Assembly: GCF_036195325.1 (NCBI RefSeq)
Contig: NZ_CP108101.1
Location: 2,790,001 to 2,854,000, forward strand
Length of the DNA: 64,000 bases
Direction of reading: 5' to 3'
Source: Streptomyces sp. NBC_00234
GTDB taxonomy: Bacteria; Actinomycetota; Actinomycetes; Streptomycetales; Streptomycetaceae
In this document: one piece after another, positions 53,398 through 62,254 of the stretch
How positions within the stretch are numbered: position 1 is the first letter of the stretch
Layout: each line of letters starts with the position of its first letter
The notes under the pieces: generated by a model
What the model was told of the DNA's origin: nothing
The model's database searches: none
The model's input: the letters and a program-made list of their open reading frames with translations, nothing else
Translations under genes and position numbers: made by a program

Positions 53398-56045
53398 GCG
53401 GAGCCTCCGGAGATCAGGGTGAGGAACGCGTCCTCCAGGCGGCGGTGCGGGCCGACACCCGTCAGCGGCAGGTCGAGACGCACCAGCTCGGTGATCAGCT
53501 CGGACGAGGTGGCCCCGTCGAGCCGTACGAGCAGCCCGAGCCCGTCGCCCATACGGACGGCCGAGCCGATCCCCGGGAGTGCGGCGATCTTCTCGACGAG
53601 CGGTTCCGGGACCTCCTGCGCGGTTCTGACGAGGAGCATGTCGCCGGATCCGGTGATCTCGGCGACGGGGCCCGCCTGGACGAGCCGGCCGCGGTCCATG
53701 ACGACGAGGTGGGTGCAGGACTGCTCGACCTCGGAGAGGAGGTGGCTGGAGACGATGACGGTCCGGCCGCCGGCCGCGTACCGGATCATCACGTCGCGCA
53801 TCTCGCGGATCTGGGGCGGGTCGAGGCCGTTGGTCGGTTCGTCGAGGATGAGGAGGTCCGGCATCCCGAGCATGGCCTGGGCGATGGCGAGGCGCTGCCG
53901 CATGCCCTGCGAGTACGTCCGCACGGCGCGGGCGAGAGCGTCGCCGAGCCCCGCGATCTCCAGGGCTTCCTCGATGTGCGAGTCCTCGGCCGGCCGGCCG
54001 GTGGCCTGCCAGTACAGCTCCAGGTTGGCCCGCCCGGAGAGGTGCGGCAGGAAGCCCGCACCCTCCACGAACGAACCGACCCGCGACAGCACGGGCGCAC
54101 CCGGCCGGATCGCGTGTCCGAAGACGCGGATATCACCCTCGTCTGGAGTGATGAGACCCATCAGCATCCGCAGGCTGGTGGTCTTCCCGGCTCCGTTCGG
54201 ACCGAGGAGTCCCAGCACCTGCCCCTTCTCCACGCGGAAGGACAGCTCCCGGACGGCGTACCGGTCCGCGGACTTGGCGTACTTCTTCGACAGGCCGGTG
54301 ATCTGGAGCGGGACGTCGGCGAGCGCCGGGTCGGGCGCGGGCGTCGCGGTGCGGCGGCGCGCGGAGAGCAGGAGCGCGGCGGCGATCACGACGGCTGCGC
54401 CCGGGAGCCCCCAGGTCCACCAGGGCAGCGCGGTCGACGCGGTCTTGACCTGCGGTGCCGTGGGAACGGTCAGCGGGCTTTCCAGTGAGGCGGTGTACGT
54501 GACGGGCTCGGCCGGCGACGCGTAGCCGAGGTCGGTCGCGGACAGGACGAGACGGAGCCGGTGCCCGGAGTCGATCTCGTGGTCGACGGCCGGGAGGGTC
54601 AGCTCGACGGGCCTGCCCTGCTGGGCCGGGGTGATGCGGTGGGGGGTGACGAGCTGGGACGGCAGCACCTGCTGCTTGCCGTCCGGCGACACGTCGTAGA
54701 CCTTGCCGAACAGCACGGCGTCGCCGCTGCCCGCCGTAACGTTTACGCGGACGGTGGGTGAGCCGGTGACGCGGACGGATTCGGTCAGCGGCCGGGAGTC
54801 GAAACGGGCGTACTGGCCGGGGAAGTCGAGCGAGAGCCCGACGCCGACGGACGACAGCTGCGCGAGCCCGCCGCCGATGCCCGGCACGGCGGAGATGGCG
54901 GGCGGACTGGCCCCGGCGGGATTGCGGAAGGTCTGCTTACCTCCGGCGAGCGCGATCTCCTCGCCACCGCCCGTCAGCCCCGGATAGCGGTCACTGCTCG
55001 CCCCCCGCTGCTGGGCGGCCCCGTCGGTCGAGTCGATGCCGCCGGTACGGGTGACGCGGAAGGCCGGGCCCGTATCGGCGCCCTCGTCCTCCTTGAGGTA
55101 CCGGTCGAACCACGCACCGACGCGGCTCGCGACCCGGTCGCCCTCCATGTCCCCGCCGTCGTGCCCGCCCGCGATCCAGTCGACGGACACGGGCGCGCCG
55201 TTCCCGCTGATGGCCTTCGCCATGGCGTCGGCCTGGTCGAGGGGGAAGAGGGAGTCCGACTGGCCCTGCACGATCAGTGCGGGTACGTCGATGCGGTCGG
55301 CGACGGCGACCGGGGAGCGCTCGGTCAGCAGCTCGCGGGCGGCCGCGTCCGGCTTCCCGTTGACGGCGACCCGCTCGTACATCTCGCAGAGCCGCTTCTC
55401 GAACTTCTCGCAGCCGCCGCCGGTGGTGACGAAGATCCCCGCCCAGAGCTTCTTGAAGACGCCGTCGGGGAACAGCGCGTCGGCCAGATTCCAGTACGTG
55501 ATCACCGGTGCGACGGAATCGACGCGCTGGTCGTATCCGGCGGCGAGGAGGGAGACGGCCCCACCGTAGGAGGCGCCGGTGAGACCGACCCGGGGGTCTC
55601 CCTTGCCGTCGAGTTCGACCTCGGGCCGGCCGGCCAGCCAGTCGATGAGCCCGGACACGTCCTTGACCTCGGCATCGGGTGCGTTGAGGGAGATCTCCCC
55701 ACCCGACTTCCCGAACCCACGGGCCGACCAGGTCAGTACGGCGTACCCGTCGGCGGCCAGCTTCTCGGCCTGCGCCCGCACATCGGCCTTGCTGCCGCCG
55801 AAGCCGTGCCCGATGAGCACGGCGGGGCGCCGCTCCGCACCTCCGGTGGTGAAGTACGAGGTGTCGATCGGCACCCCGTCCATCCGCAGCATCCGGTCCT
55901 CGCGCTGCACGGCGGGGGCGCTGTCGTCGGCGACCGCGGTCCACGTACCGCCGGCCGCGAGCACGACGAGCGCGGCGAGGCCCGCGGCCCATCGGCCGCG
56001 CTTGCGTGGCAGCCGGGGCCGCCACCGGGAAGTTGGGGAGTCCAT
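53394..56045 (-). CDS. One-chain secreted alpha/beta hydrolase fused to ABC ATPase
   Basis: The 883-residue chain has an N-terminal membrane segment (~20-40), then an S15/CocE-type alpha/beta hydrolase outside the membrane: nucleophile Ser in GASYGG (~157), Asp in QGQSDSLF (~265), His in GGHDGGD (~295), followed by a jelly-roll domain to ~530. A second membrane segment (~550-568) follows. A cytoplasmic ABC-2-type ATPase completes it, with Walker A GPNGAGKTT (~613), signature YSQGMRQR (~714) and Walker B LLILDEPT (~733). The frame is continuous with no sign of assembly error. Hydrolysis outside and transport powered inside are thus tied in one polypeptide with the adjacent permease. Confidence 0.92.
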   Translation of the reverse strand: MDSPTSRWRPRLPRKRGRWAAGLAALVVLAAGGTWTAVADDSAPAVQREDRMLRMDGVPIDTSYFTTGGAERRPAVLIGHGFGGSKADVRAQAEKLAADGYAVLTWSARGFGKSGGEISLNAPDAEVKDVSGLIDWLAGRPEVELDGKGDPRVGLTGASYGGAVSLLAAGYDQRVDSVAPVITYWNLADALFPDGVFKKLWAGIFVTTGGGCEKFEKRLCEMYERVAVNGKPDAAARELLTERSPVAVADRIDVPALIVQGQSDSLFPLDQADAMAKAISGNGAPVSVDWIAGGHDGGDMEGDRVASRVGAWFDRYLKEDEGADTGPAFRVTRTGGIDSTDGAAQQRGASSDRYPGLTGGGEEIALAGGKQTFRNPAGASPPAISAVPGIGGGLAQLSSVGVGLSLDFPGQYARFDSRPLTESVRVTGSPTVRVNVTAGSGDAVLFGKVYDVSPDGKQQVLPSQLVTPHRITPAQQGRPVELTLPAVDHEIDSGHRLRLVLSATDLGYASPAEPVTYTASLESPLTVPTAPQVKTASTALPWWTWGLPGAAVVIAAALLLSARRRTATPAPDPALADVPLQITGLSKKYAKSADRYAVRELSFRVEKGQVLGLLGPNGAGKTTSLRMLMGLITPDEGDIRVFGHAIRPGAPVLSRVGSFVEGAGFLPHLSGRANLELYWQATGRPAEDSHIEEALEIAGLGDALARAVRTYSQGMRQRLAIAQAMLGMPDLLILDEPTNGLDPPQIREMRDVMIRYAAGGRTVIVSSHLLSEVEQSCTHLVVMDRGRLVQAGPVAEITGSGDMLLVRTAQEVPEPLVEKIAALPGIGSAVRMGDGLGLLVRLDGATSSELITELVRLDLPLTGVGPHRRLEDAFLTLISGGSA

Positions 56046-56079
56046 GTCTCGACCCTAAGCGGGTGACGGCCGTCCGTAA

Positions 56080-56108
56080 GAGGCCGGCAGGGGGAAGTGC
56101 CCGGCCTC
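56080..56108. terminator. Hairpin downstream of DUF4291 gene
   Basis: GAGGCCGG (56080-56087) pairs with CCGGCCTC (56101-56108), 46 bases past the minus-strand stop at 56154 and just before the fusion-protein start. Confidence 0.5.
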
Positions 56109-56153
56109 CCTGAGAGGTACGGGGCTCCCCCGCCGTACTCCGGACGCGGTACG

Positions 56154-56762
56154 TCAGCCCTCGTGCGCGGGCGCCCGCACCGGGCGGGGCACTCGCCCGG
56201 TGAAGGGCAGGGGGGTCTCCCGCGGCAGCAGCGCGGCAGCCGCTTCGGTCTCCCCCGCGCGTACGAGCCCGTGGATCTCCCGGGCGAGCGGCGTGACGTC
56301 CCGGATGGAGACCGTCCACTCGTCCGCATACCGCCGGGCCGCCTCGCCCGCCAGCCCGAGCTGCAGGGAGCGGTACGGGAGCTGGTTCAGGTGCAGGTCG
56401 CGCTCCGGGTCCCACTGGACGCGGGTCGGCGCCCGGCGCAGGGCGCGCTGCCAGGTGGCACGGTCCTGGTGCGCTCCCCGCACGTAGTGGGAGAGTTCGG
56501 CGTTCTCCAGCGCCCAGGTGAAGCCCTCACGGGTGATCTCGACTGCGAGGACCGTCTCCTGGCCCTCCTTCGCCGCCCAGCCGCAGCGATACATCATCCA
56601 CAGGAAGCTCGGCTTGATCCAGGTCATGCGGTCGCGCTTCCAGACGGCGGGGAAGCGGCCGTCGCGGGCGGCCGGAAGACCGATGGCCGGCCGGTACGCC
56701 TGGTAGACGGTGACGGTCGAAGCGGTGTGCAGGGCGCGGATCTCGTGGGGCGGAGTGGTCAT
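56154..56762 (-). CDS. DUF4291 protein
   Basis: The 202-residue protein matches the DUF4291 pattern: VTVYQAYRPAIGLPAARDGRFP, WKRDRMTWIKPSFLWMMYRCGWA, and RVQWDPERDLHLNQLPYRSLQLGLAG. It has no signal peptide. The family is widespread and its function is not known to me. It starts at the ATG 56762, 46 bases after the phosphotransferase stop, probably in the same transcript. Confidence 0.9.
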   Translation of the reverse strand: MTTPPHEIRALHTASTVTVYQAYRPAIGLPAARDGRFPAVWKRDRMTWIKPSFLWMMYRCGWAAKEGQETVLAVEITREGFTWALENAELSHYVRGAHQDRATWQRALRRAPTRVQWDPERDLHLNQLPYRSLQLGLAGEAARRYADEWTVSIRDVTPLAREIHGLVRAGETEAAAALLPRETPLPFTGRVPRPVRAPAHEG

Positions 56763-56808
56763 GGCGTTCAGGATGCGTGGGGCGGCCGGTCCCGTGCCAC
56801 CGGCTTTT

Positions 56809-57864
56809 TCACTGCGTGTACCACGGGCGCTTCGCGGGCACGGGCTCCAGCCTCGGCCAGCGCGTCAGCATCCGGTCGCGCAGGTCCGTGGCGAGGGTGC
56901 CCAGACCGGCGAGTTCCGGGTGGTCCGTGGTCAGTTCGGCGACTGCGCCCAGCCGATGGACGAGGCGGCCCCGGGCTGTCGTGGTGCCCCACGTCCAGTC
57001 CTCGTCCGGGACGCGGGCCAGGTGGTCGGTGGTCCCCCGGTGGGCCCGCTGGACCAGGGCGTCGCCGCGGATCAGCCAGCCCGCGCAGGCGTCGGCGAGG
57101 CCCGTGTCGTCGAGTTCGGTGCCGGTCGCGGTGTGCCAGGCCGCGCGGTAGGCGTGGGTGGCCCGGTCCAGCAGCGGTCGGGCCGCAGCGGTGACGCACC
57201 AGCAGGTCGGGAAGCCGATGCGCAGGTAGGCGAGTTCCATCAGGCCGTTGCCCAGCGAAGCCTGTTCGAAGTCGATGAACCTGATGCCGTCGGCGGTGTG
57301 CAGGTCGTTGCCCGGGCAGGGGTCCCCGTGGAGCAGGGCGTTCCCCGGTGCGTGGGCGAGCCGGTGGACCAGGGCGTCGAGCTCTCCGGCCACGCCCGGT
57401 GCCACCGGGGCCCCGAGGGCGTCGGCCAGGGTGAGGAAGGCGGTGGCGTCGGCCTGCGTCGGGCCCTGCCAGCGGGGAAGGGAACCGGTGTCGCCGGGTT
57501 CCGCGGTGGCGTGCAGCCGGGCCAGGGCCTCCGCGTAGTCGACGATCCAGTCGGCGGGCGGGCGCCGGTCGTCCACGAGTTCCAGGACCAGCACGCGTTC
57601 CTCGGGGTCGGTGCCCAGCAGCGCGGGCACCACGGGTGTTCCGGCCGCTCCGGCACGGGCGGCGATCCGCAGCGCCGCCACCTCACGCCCGTAGCGCTCC
57701 TCGGCGTCGGGCCCCTCCACGAGCTGCTTCAGCACCGCCGGACGGCCGGCCGGCGCGATGCGCCAGACCCTCGAACGCGGGCTGCTCTCCAGCATCCGGG
57801 CATCCCCGGGCTCGCCCAGACCGGCCCGTAGCGCTTCCCCGAACGGCAGTGGTGGATTCGTCAT
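56809..57864 (-). CDS. Aminoglycoside phosphotransferase-family kinase
   Basis: The 351-residue protein has the kinase-like fold of the APH/choline-kinase family: catalytic loop LLHGDPCPGND (Asp, Asn; ~residue 185) and metal-binding IRFIDFEQASLGN (~202), with an N-lobe Lys in PAVLKQL (~45). The substrate could be a small metabolite; resistance is not implied. The start ATG lies 29 bases from the iol operon terminator on the same strand. Confidence 0.87.
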   Translation of the reverse strand: MTNPPLPFGEALRAGLGEPGDARMLESSPRSRVWRIAPAGRPAVLKQLVEGPDAEERYGREVAALRIAARAGAAGTPVVPALLGTDPEERVLVLELVDDRRPPADWIVDYAEALARLHATAEPGDTGSLPRWQGPTQADATAFLTLADALGAPVAPGVAGELDALVHRLAHAPGNALLHGDPCPGNDLHTADGIRFIDFEQASLGNGLMELAYLRIGFPTCWCVTAAARPLLDRATHAYRAAWHTATGTELDDTGLADACAGWLIRGDALVQRAHRGTTDHLARVPDEDWTWGTTTARGRLVHRLGAVAELTTDHPELAGLGTLATDLRDRMLTRWPRLEPVPAKRPWYTQ

Positions 57865-57892
57865 CCGGCCACCCTTTCACCCGGGGCGCGGA

Positions 57893-57922
57893 AAGCCCCC
57901 GCCCGGGAGAGGGCGGGGGCTT
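57893..57922 (-). terminator. Terminator of the inositol operon
   Basis: AAGCCCCCGCCC pairs exactly with GGGCGGGGGCTT around a 6-nt loop, 19 bases past the mmsA stop. The last two A/T pairs give a short U-ending arm in either direction. Confidence 0.88.
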
Positions 57923-57940
57923 CGTGGTCCGGTGTACGGA

Positions 57941-59443
57941 TCAGTGGTTGCGGGGGAAGCCCAGGTCGACGCCGGAGGGGGCGTCCGCCGGGTCGGGCCA
58001 GCGGGTGGTGACGACCTTGCCGCGGGTGTAGAAGTGCACGCCGTCGTTGCCGTAGATGTGGTGGTCGCCGAAGAGCGAGTCCTTCCAGCCACCGAAGGAG
58101 TGGTAGCCGACCGGCACCGGGATCGGGACGTTGACGCCGACCATGCCGGCCTCGATCTCCAGCTGGAAGCGGCGGGCTGCGCCGCCGTCACGGGTGAAGA
58201 TCGCGGTGCCGTTGCCGAACGGCGAGGCGTTCATGAGGGCGACACCCTCGTCGTAGGTGTCGACGCGCAGGACGCACAGGACCGGACCGAAGATCTCGTC
58301 CTTGTACGCGTCGGAGTCCGTCGACACGTTGTCGAGGAGGGACAGGCCGATCCAGTGGCCGTCCTCGAAGCCCTCGACCGTGTGACCGGTGCCGTCGAGG
58401 ACGACGTCGGCGCCCTGGGCCGCGGCGCCCGTGACGTAGGAGGCGACCTTGTCGCGGTGGGCGGCGGTGATCAGCGGGCCCATCTCGGACGCGGGGTCGT
58501 TGCCGGGGCCGATCTTGATCTTCTCGGCCCGCTCCTTGATCTTGGCGACGAGCTCGTCGGCGATGGAGCTGACGGCGACGACGGCGGAGATCGCCATGCA
58601 GCGCTCACCGGCGGAGCCGTACGCCGCCGAGACCGCGGCGTCGGCCGCCGCGTCCAGGTCGGCGTCGGGCAGGACCAGCATGTGGTTCTTGGCGCCGCCG
58701 AGCGCCTGGACGCGCTTGCCGTTGACCGTGGCGGTGGTGTGGATGTAGCGGGCGATCGGGGTGGAGCCCACGAAGGAGACCGCGGCCACGTCGGGGTGGT
58801 TCAGCAGCCCGTCGACGGCGACCTTGTCACCGTGCAGGACGTTGAGCACACCGTCCGGGAGACCGGCCTCGGCGGCCAGCTCGGCCAGCAGGTTGGCGGC
58901 CGACGGGTCCTTCTCGCTGGGCTTCAGGACGAAGGTGTTGCCGCAGGCGATGGCGAGCGGGAACATCCACATCGGCACCATGGCGGGGAAGTTGAACGGC
59001 GTGATGCCGGCGACCACACCGATCGACTGACGGATCGAGGAGACGTCGACCCGGCTGGAGACCTGGGTGGACAGCTCGCCCTTGAGCTGCGTGGTGATGC
59101 CGCAGGCCAGCTCGACGATCTCCAGACCGCGGGCGACCTCGCCGAGCGCGTCCGAGTGCACCTTGCCGTGCTCGGCGGTGATCAGCGCGGCGATGTCGTC
59201 GCGGTGGGCGTCGAGCAGTGCGCGGTAGCGGAAGAGGACCGCGGTGCGGGCGGAGAGCGAGGACGTGCCCCACGTCTCGTACGCGGACTTCGCGGCGGCG
59301 ACCGCGGCGTCGACCTCTTCGAGCGAGGCGAGCGCGACCTTGGTGGTGACGGCACCGGTGGCGGGGTCGGTGACCGGACCGTAATTGCCCGACGTGCCCT
59401 CGACGCTCTTGCCACCGATCCAGTGGTTGACGGTCTTCGTCAT
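57941..59443 (-). CDS. mmsA: (Methyl)malonate-semialdehyde dehydrogenase (CoA-acylating)
   Basis: The 500-residue ALDH-fold enzyme oxidises malonate or methylmalonate semialdehyde to acetyl- or propionyl-CoA. Family features are TPFNFPAMVPMWMFPLAIACGN (~145-166), VSFVGSTPIARYI, LGGAKNH, nucleophile Cys in GERCMAISAV (~283), and the C-terminal VPIPVPVGYHSFGGWKDSLFGDHHIYG. As last gene of the iol operon it performs the final step (IolA) of myo-inositol breakdown and may also serve valine catabolism. The ATG has GAAGGAG upstream. Confidence 0.95.
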   Translation of the reverse strand: MTKTVNHWIGGKSVEGTSGNYGPVTDPATGAVTTKVALASLEEVDAAVAAAKSAYETWGTSSLSARTAVLFRYRALLDAHRDDIAALITAEHGKVHSDALGEVARGLEIVELACGITTQLKGELSTQVSSRVDVSSIRQSIGVVAGITPFNFPAMVPMWMFPLAIACGNTFVLKPSEKDPSAANLLAELAAEAGLPDGVLNVLHGDKVAVDGLLNHPDVAAVSFVGSTPIARYIHTTATVNGKRVQALGGAKNHMLVLPDADLDAAADAAVSAAYGSAGERCMAISAVVAVSSIADELVAKIKERAEKIKIGPGNDPASEMGPLITAAHRDKVASYVTGAAAQGADVVLDGTGHTVEGFEDGHWIGLSLLDNVSTDSDAYKDEIFGPVLCVLRVDTYDEGVALMNASPFGNGTAIFTRDGGAARRFQLEIEAGMVGVNVPIPVPVGYHSFGGWKDSLFGDHHIYGNDGVHFYTRGKVVTTRWPDPADAPSGVDLGFPRNH

Positions 59444-59457
59444 GACTACGTGCTCCT

Positions 59458-61347
59458 TCAGAGGTGGCGGCGTCGGGCTGCGACGTGGCGTTCGTACTCT
59501 TCTCTCGCCTTGACCGCCGACGGGCGGGTCGCGGTTTCGGCTACCGGAACATCCCACCACGCCTGCGCCGGAGGGGGGCCCGACACAGTGTCTGCCGTTT
59601 CGGTCTCGACGTAGACACAAGTGGGACGGTCCGCCGCACGGGCTTCGGCGAGGGCTTCGCGCAGGTCAGTCACGGTCTCGGCGCGCAGGACACGCATTCC
59701 GAGGGACGCCGCGTTGGCCGCGAGATCGACGGGGAGCGGCGGTCCGGTGAAGCTGCCGTCCTCGACCCGGTGGCGGTAGGCCGTACCGAAGCGCTCGCCG
59801 CCGACGGACTCGGAGAGGCCACCGATCGAGGCGTAGCCGTGGTTCTGGAGGATGACGACCTTGATGGGCAGTCCCTCCTGCACGGCGGTGACGATCTCGG
59901 TGGGATTCATCAGATACGTACCGTCTCCGACGAGCGCCCAGACGGGCCGGCCGGGGGCCGCGAGCTGGACTCCGACGGCCGCGGGGATCTCGTATCCCAT
60001 GCAGGAGTATCCGTATTCGACGTGGTACTGGTCGGGGGAACGGGTGCGCCAGAGCTTGTGCAGGTCGCCCGGGAGCGAGCCGGCGGCGTTGATCAGAATG
60101 TCGTCCGGGGTGACCAAGGTGTCGAGTACGCCGAGGACCTGGGCCTGGGTGGGGCGCCGCCCCTCGTCGGCGGGCGTGAAGGCGGTGGTGACCCGCTCCT
60201 CCCAGCGGGCCTTGGCCTCGCGGTAGTCCGCTTCGTACTGCGGGCCGACCCGGTAGGGGGCGGCGTCGAGGCTGCCGTGCAGGGCTTCGAGGGTCGCGCG
60301 GGCGTCGGCGACGACCGTCAGCGCGGAGAGCTTGTGCGCGTCGAAGCCGCCGATGTTGATGTTGACGAAGCGGGCCGAGGGCGCGAAGAGCGTCGACGAG
60401 GCGGTGGTGAAGTCGCTGTAGCGGGTGCCGACACCGATCACCACGTCGGCCGCGCGCGCGAGGTCGTCGGCGGTGGCGGTCCCGGTGTGCCCGATGCCGC
60501 CGACGTCGCAGGGGTGGTCGTGGGGCAGCGACCCCTTGCCGGCCTGGGTGGAGGCGACGGGGATACCCGTCGCGGTCGCGTAGGCACTCAGCGCGGCCTG
60601 GGCCCCGCTGTGACGCACACCGCCGCCCGCGACGATCAGCGGGCGGGCGGATTGCCTGATCGCCGCGATCGCCGCGTCGAGTTCGCGGTCCTCGGGGCAG
60701 GGCCGGCGGATGTGCCAGACCCGCTCCCGGAAGAACTCCTCCGGCCAGTCGAAGCCCTCCGCCTGCACGTCCTGCGGCAGCGCCAGGGTGACGGCGCCGG
60801 TCGCCGCCGGGTCCGTGAGGACGCGCATCGCGGCGAGGGCGGCGGGGATCAGCGCCTCCGGGCGGCCGATCCGGTCGAAGTACCTCGACACCGGCCGCAG
60901 GCAGTCGTTGACCGAGACGTCGCCCGCGTACGGGACCTCCAGCTGCTGGAGCACGGGGTCGGCCGGCCGGGTCGCGAAGGTGTCACCGGGGAGGAGCAGA
61001 ACGGGCAGGTGGTTGACCGTGGCGAGGGCCGCGCCGGTGACGAGGTTGGTGGCGCCGGGGCCGATGGAGGTGGTGACGGCCTGCGCGGAGAGCCGGCCGC
61101 ACTGGCGCGCGTAGCCCACGGCCGCGTGCACCATGGCCTGTTCGTTGCGGCCCTGGAGGAAGGGCATCACGCCCGGTCCGGACTCGGTGAGCGCCTGGCC
61201 GATCCCGGCGACGTTGCCGTGGCCGAAGATGCCCCAGGTGGCGTTGATCAGGCGTTGGCGGTGGCCGTCGCGCTCGGTGTACTGGCGGGCGAGGAAGGCG
61301 ACGAGGGCCTGGGCGGTCGTCAGCCGCCGGGTGCGTGCGGTGGTCAC
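59458..61347 (-). CDS. iolD: 3D-trihydroxycyclohexane-1,2-dione acylhydrolase IolD
   Basis: The 629-residue ThDP-dependent enzyme cleaves the diketo-inositol ring. The N-terminal ThDP-fold domain opens with YTERDGHRQRLINATWGIFGHGNVAGIGQAL, typical of IolD. The C-terminal ThDP-binding motif is ALVGDGTYLMNPTEI...ILQNHGYASIGGLSES (~residues 475-530), ending in metal-binding residues. The GTG overlaps the iolB stop (GTGA). Confidence 0.95.
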   Translation of the reverse strand: MTTARTRRLTTAQALVAFLARQYTERDGHRQRLINATWGIFGHGNVAGIGQALTESGPGVMPFLQGRNEQAMVHAAVGYARQCGRLSAQAVTTSIGPGATNLVTGAALATVNHLPVLLLPGDTFATRPADPVLQQLEVPYAGDVSVNDCLRPVSRYFDRIGRPEALIPAALAAMRVLTDPAATGAVTLALPQDVQAEGFDWPEEFFRERVWHIRRPCPEDRELDAAIAAIRQSARPLIVAGGGVRHSGAQAALSAYATATGIPVASTQAGKGSLPHDHPCDVGGIGHTGTATADDLARAADVVIGVGTRYSDFTTASSTLFAPSARFVNINIGGFDAHKLSALTVVADARATLEALHGSLDAAPYRVGPQYEADYREAKARWEERVTTAFTPADEGRRPTQAQVLGVLDTLVTPDDILINAAGSLPGDLHKLWRTRSPDQYHVEYGYSCMGYEIPAAVGVQLAAPGRPVWALVGDGTYLMNPTEIVTAVQEGLPIKVVILQNHGYASIGGLSESVGGERFGTAYRHRVEDGSFTGPPLPVDLAANAASLGMRVLRAETVTDLREALAEARAADRPTCVYVETETADTVSGPPPAQAWWDVPVAETATRPSAVKAREEYERHVAARRRHL

Positions 61348-62237
61348 CGGACCACCTCCGGACCGTAGAGGGGGAGCCGCGGGTCCCTGGGCAGTCCGGG
61401 CCAGGTGTCACGGATCCAGCGGTGCTCGGGGTGGTCGCTGATCAGCCACTCGCGCCGCCCCGGTCCCGCCATCACGTTCAGGTAGTACAGGGTGCGGCCG
61501 GGCGGAGCGATGGACGGGCCGTGCCAGCCGTCGGGGACCAGAACGGCGTCCCCGGTGCGGACCTCGGCGAGGACGTCCGCACCGCCCGCCCGGGACGGTG
61601 ACACCCGGTGGTAGGCCAGGCCGCCGTCCGCCACCTCGAAGTAGTAGATCTCCTCGAGCACCGACTCGGCTCCGGGGACGTGCTCGTCGTGCTTGTGCGG
61701 CGGGTACGAGGACCAGTTGCCCCCGGGGGTGAGGACCTCCACCGCGATGAGGCGGTCGCAGTCGAAGGTGTCCGCGGCGGCGAAGTTGTTGACCTGCCGG
61801 GAGCAGTTGCCGGCGCCCCGCAGTTCGACGGGTACCTCCGGCGCGGGGCCGTAGCGAGCGGGGAGTCGTCGCTCGCACTTCGCTCCTGCCAGGGCGAAGC
61901 GGCCTCCTGCGCCGGAGGCGATCTGTGCGTGGGCGTCACGCGGGAGGTACGCAAAATCGCTCACCCCGCTGAACACGCTTTCCCTGCCCAGCAGTTCAAA
62001 GGTCTCATCTGCCGTGTGCACCGTACAGCCACCCGTCAACGGCAGAATGATCCATTCACTCTCCCCGGTGGCCAGGGTGTGAACACCTCCCGGTTCCAGT
62101 TCGAGCACGCGCAGACTCGACCGGTCCCAGCCGGCCCCCTCGGGATCGATGTCGAGGGCGTAGGCGTCGCTTCCCGCGCTGCCCGCCGGGAGGTGGTGGC
62201 GGCCGTGCCGCGGGTCCGTGTGCGTCGTCATCTCCAT
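61344..62237 (-). CDS. iolB: 5-deoxy-glucuronate isomerase IolB
   Basis: The 297-residue cupin enzyme isomerises 5-deoxy-D-glucuronate to 2-deoxy-5-keto-gluconate. Signature segments are SEWIILPLTGGCTV, SVFSGVSDFAYLPRDAHAQI, SSYPPHKHDEHVPGAESVLEEIYYFEV (metal-binding His/Glu, ~165-190) and DGWHGPSIAPPG. The start is ATG 62237 or 62231, after AAAGGGC. It sits between the aldolase gene and iolD. Confidence 0.94.
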   Translation of the reverse strand: MEMTTHTDPRHGRHHLPAGSAGSDAYALDIDPEGAGWDRSSLRVLELEPGGVHTLATGESEWIILPLTGGCTVHTADETFELLGRESVFSGVSDFAYLPRDAHAQIASGAGGRFALAGAKCERRLPARYGPAPEVPVELRGAGNCSRQVNNFAAADTFDCDRLIAVEVLTPGGNWSSYPPHKHDEHVPGAESVLEEIYYFEVADGGLAYHRVSPSRAGGADVLAEVRTGDAVLVPDGWHGPSIAPPGRTLYYLNVMAGPGRREWLISDHPEHRWIRDTWPGLPRDPRLPLYGPEVVR

Positions 62238-62254
62238 GCCCTTTCCATGCCCTC

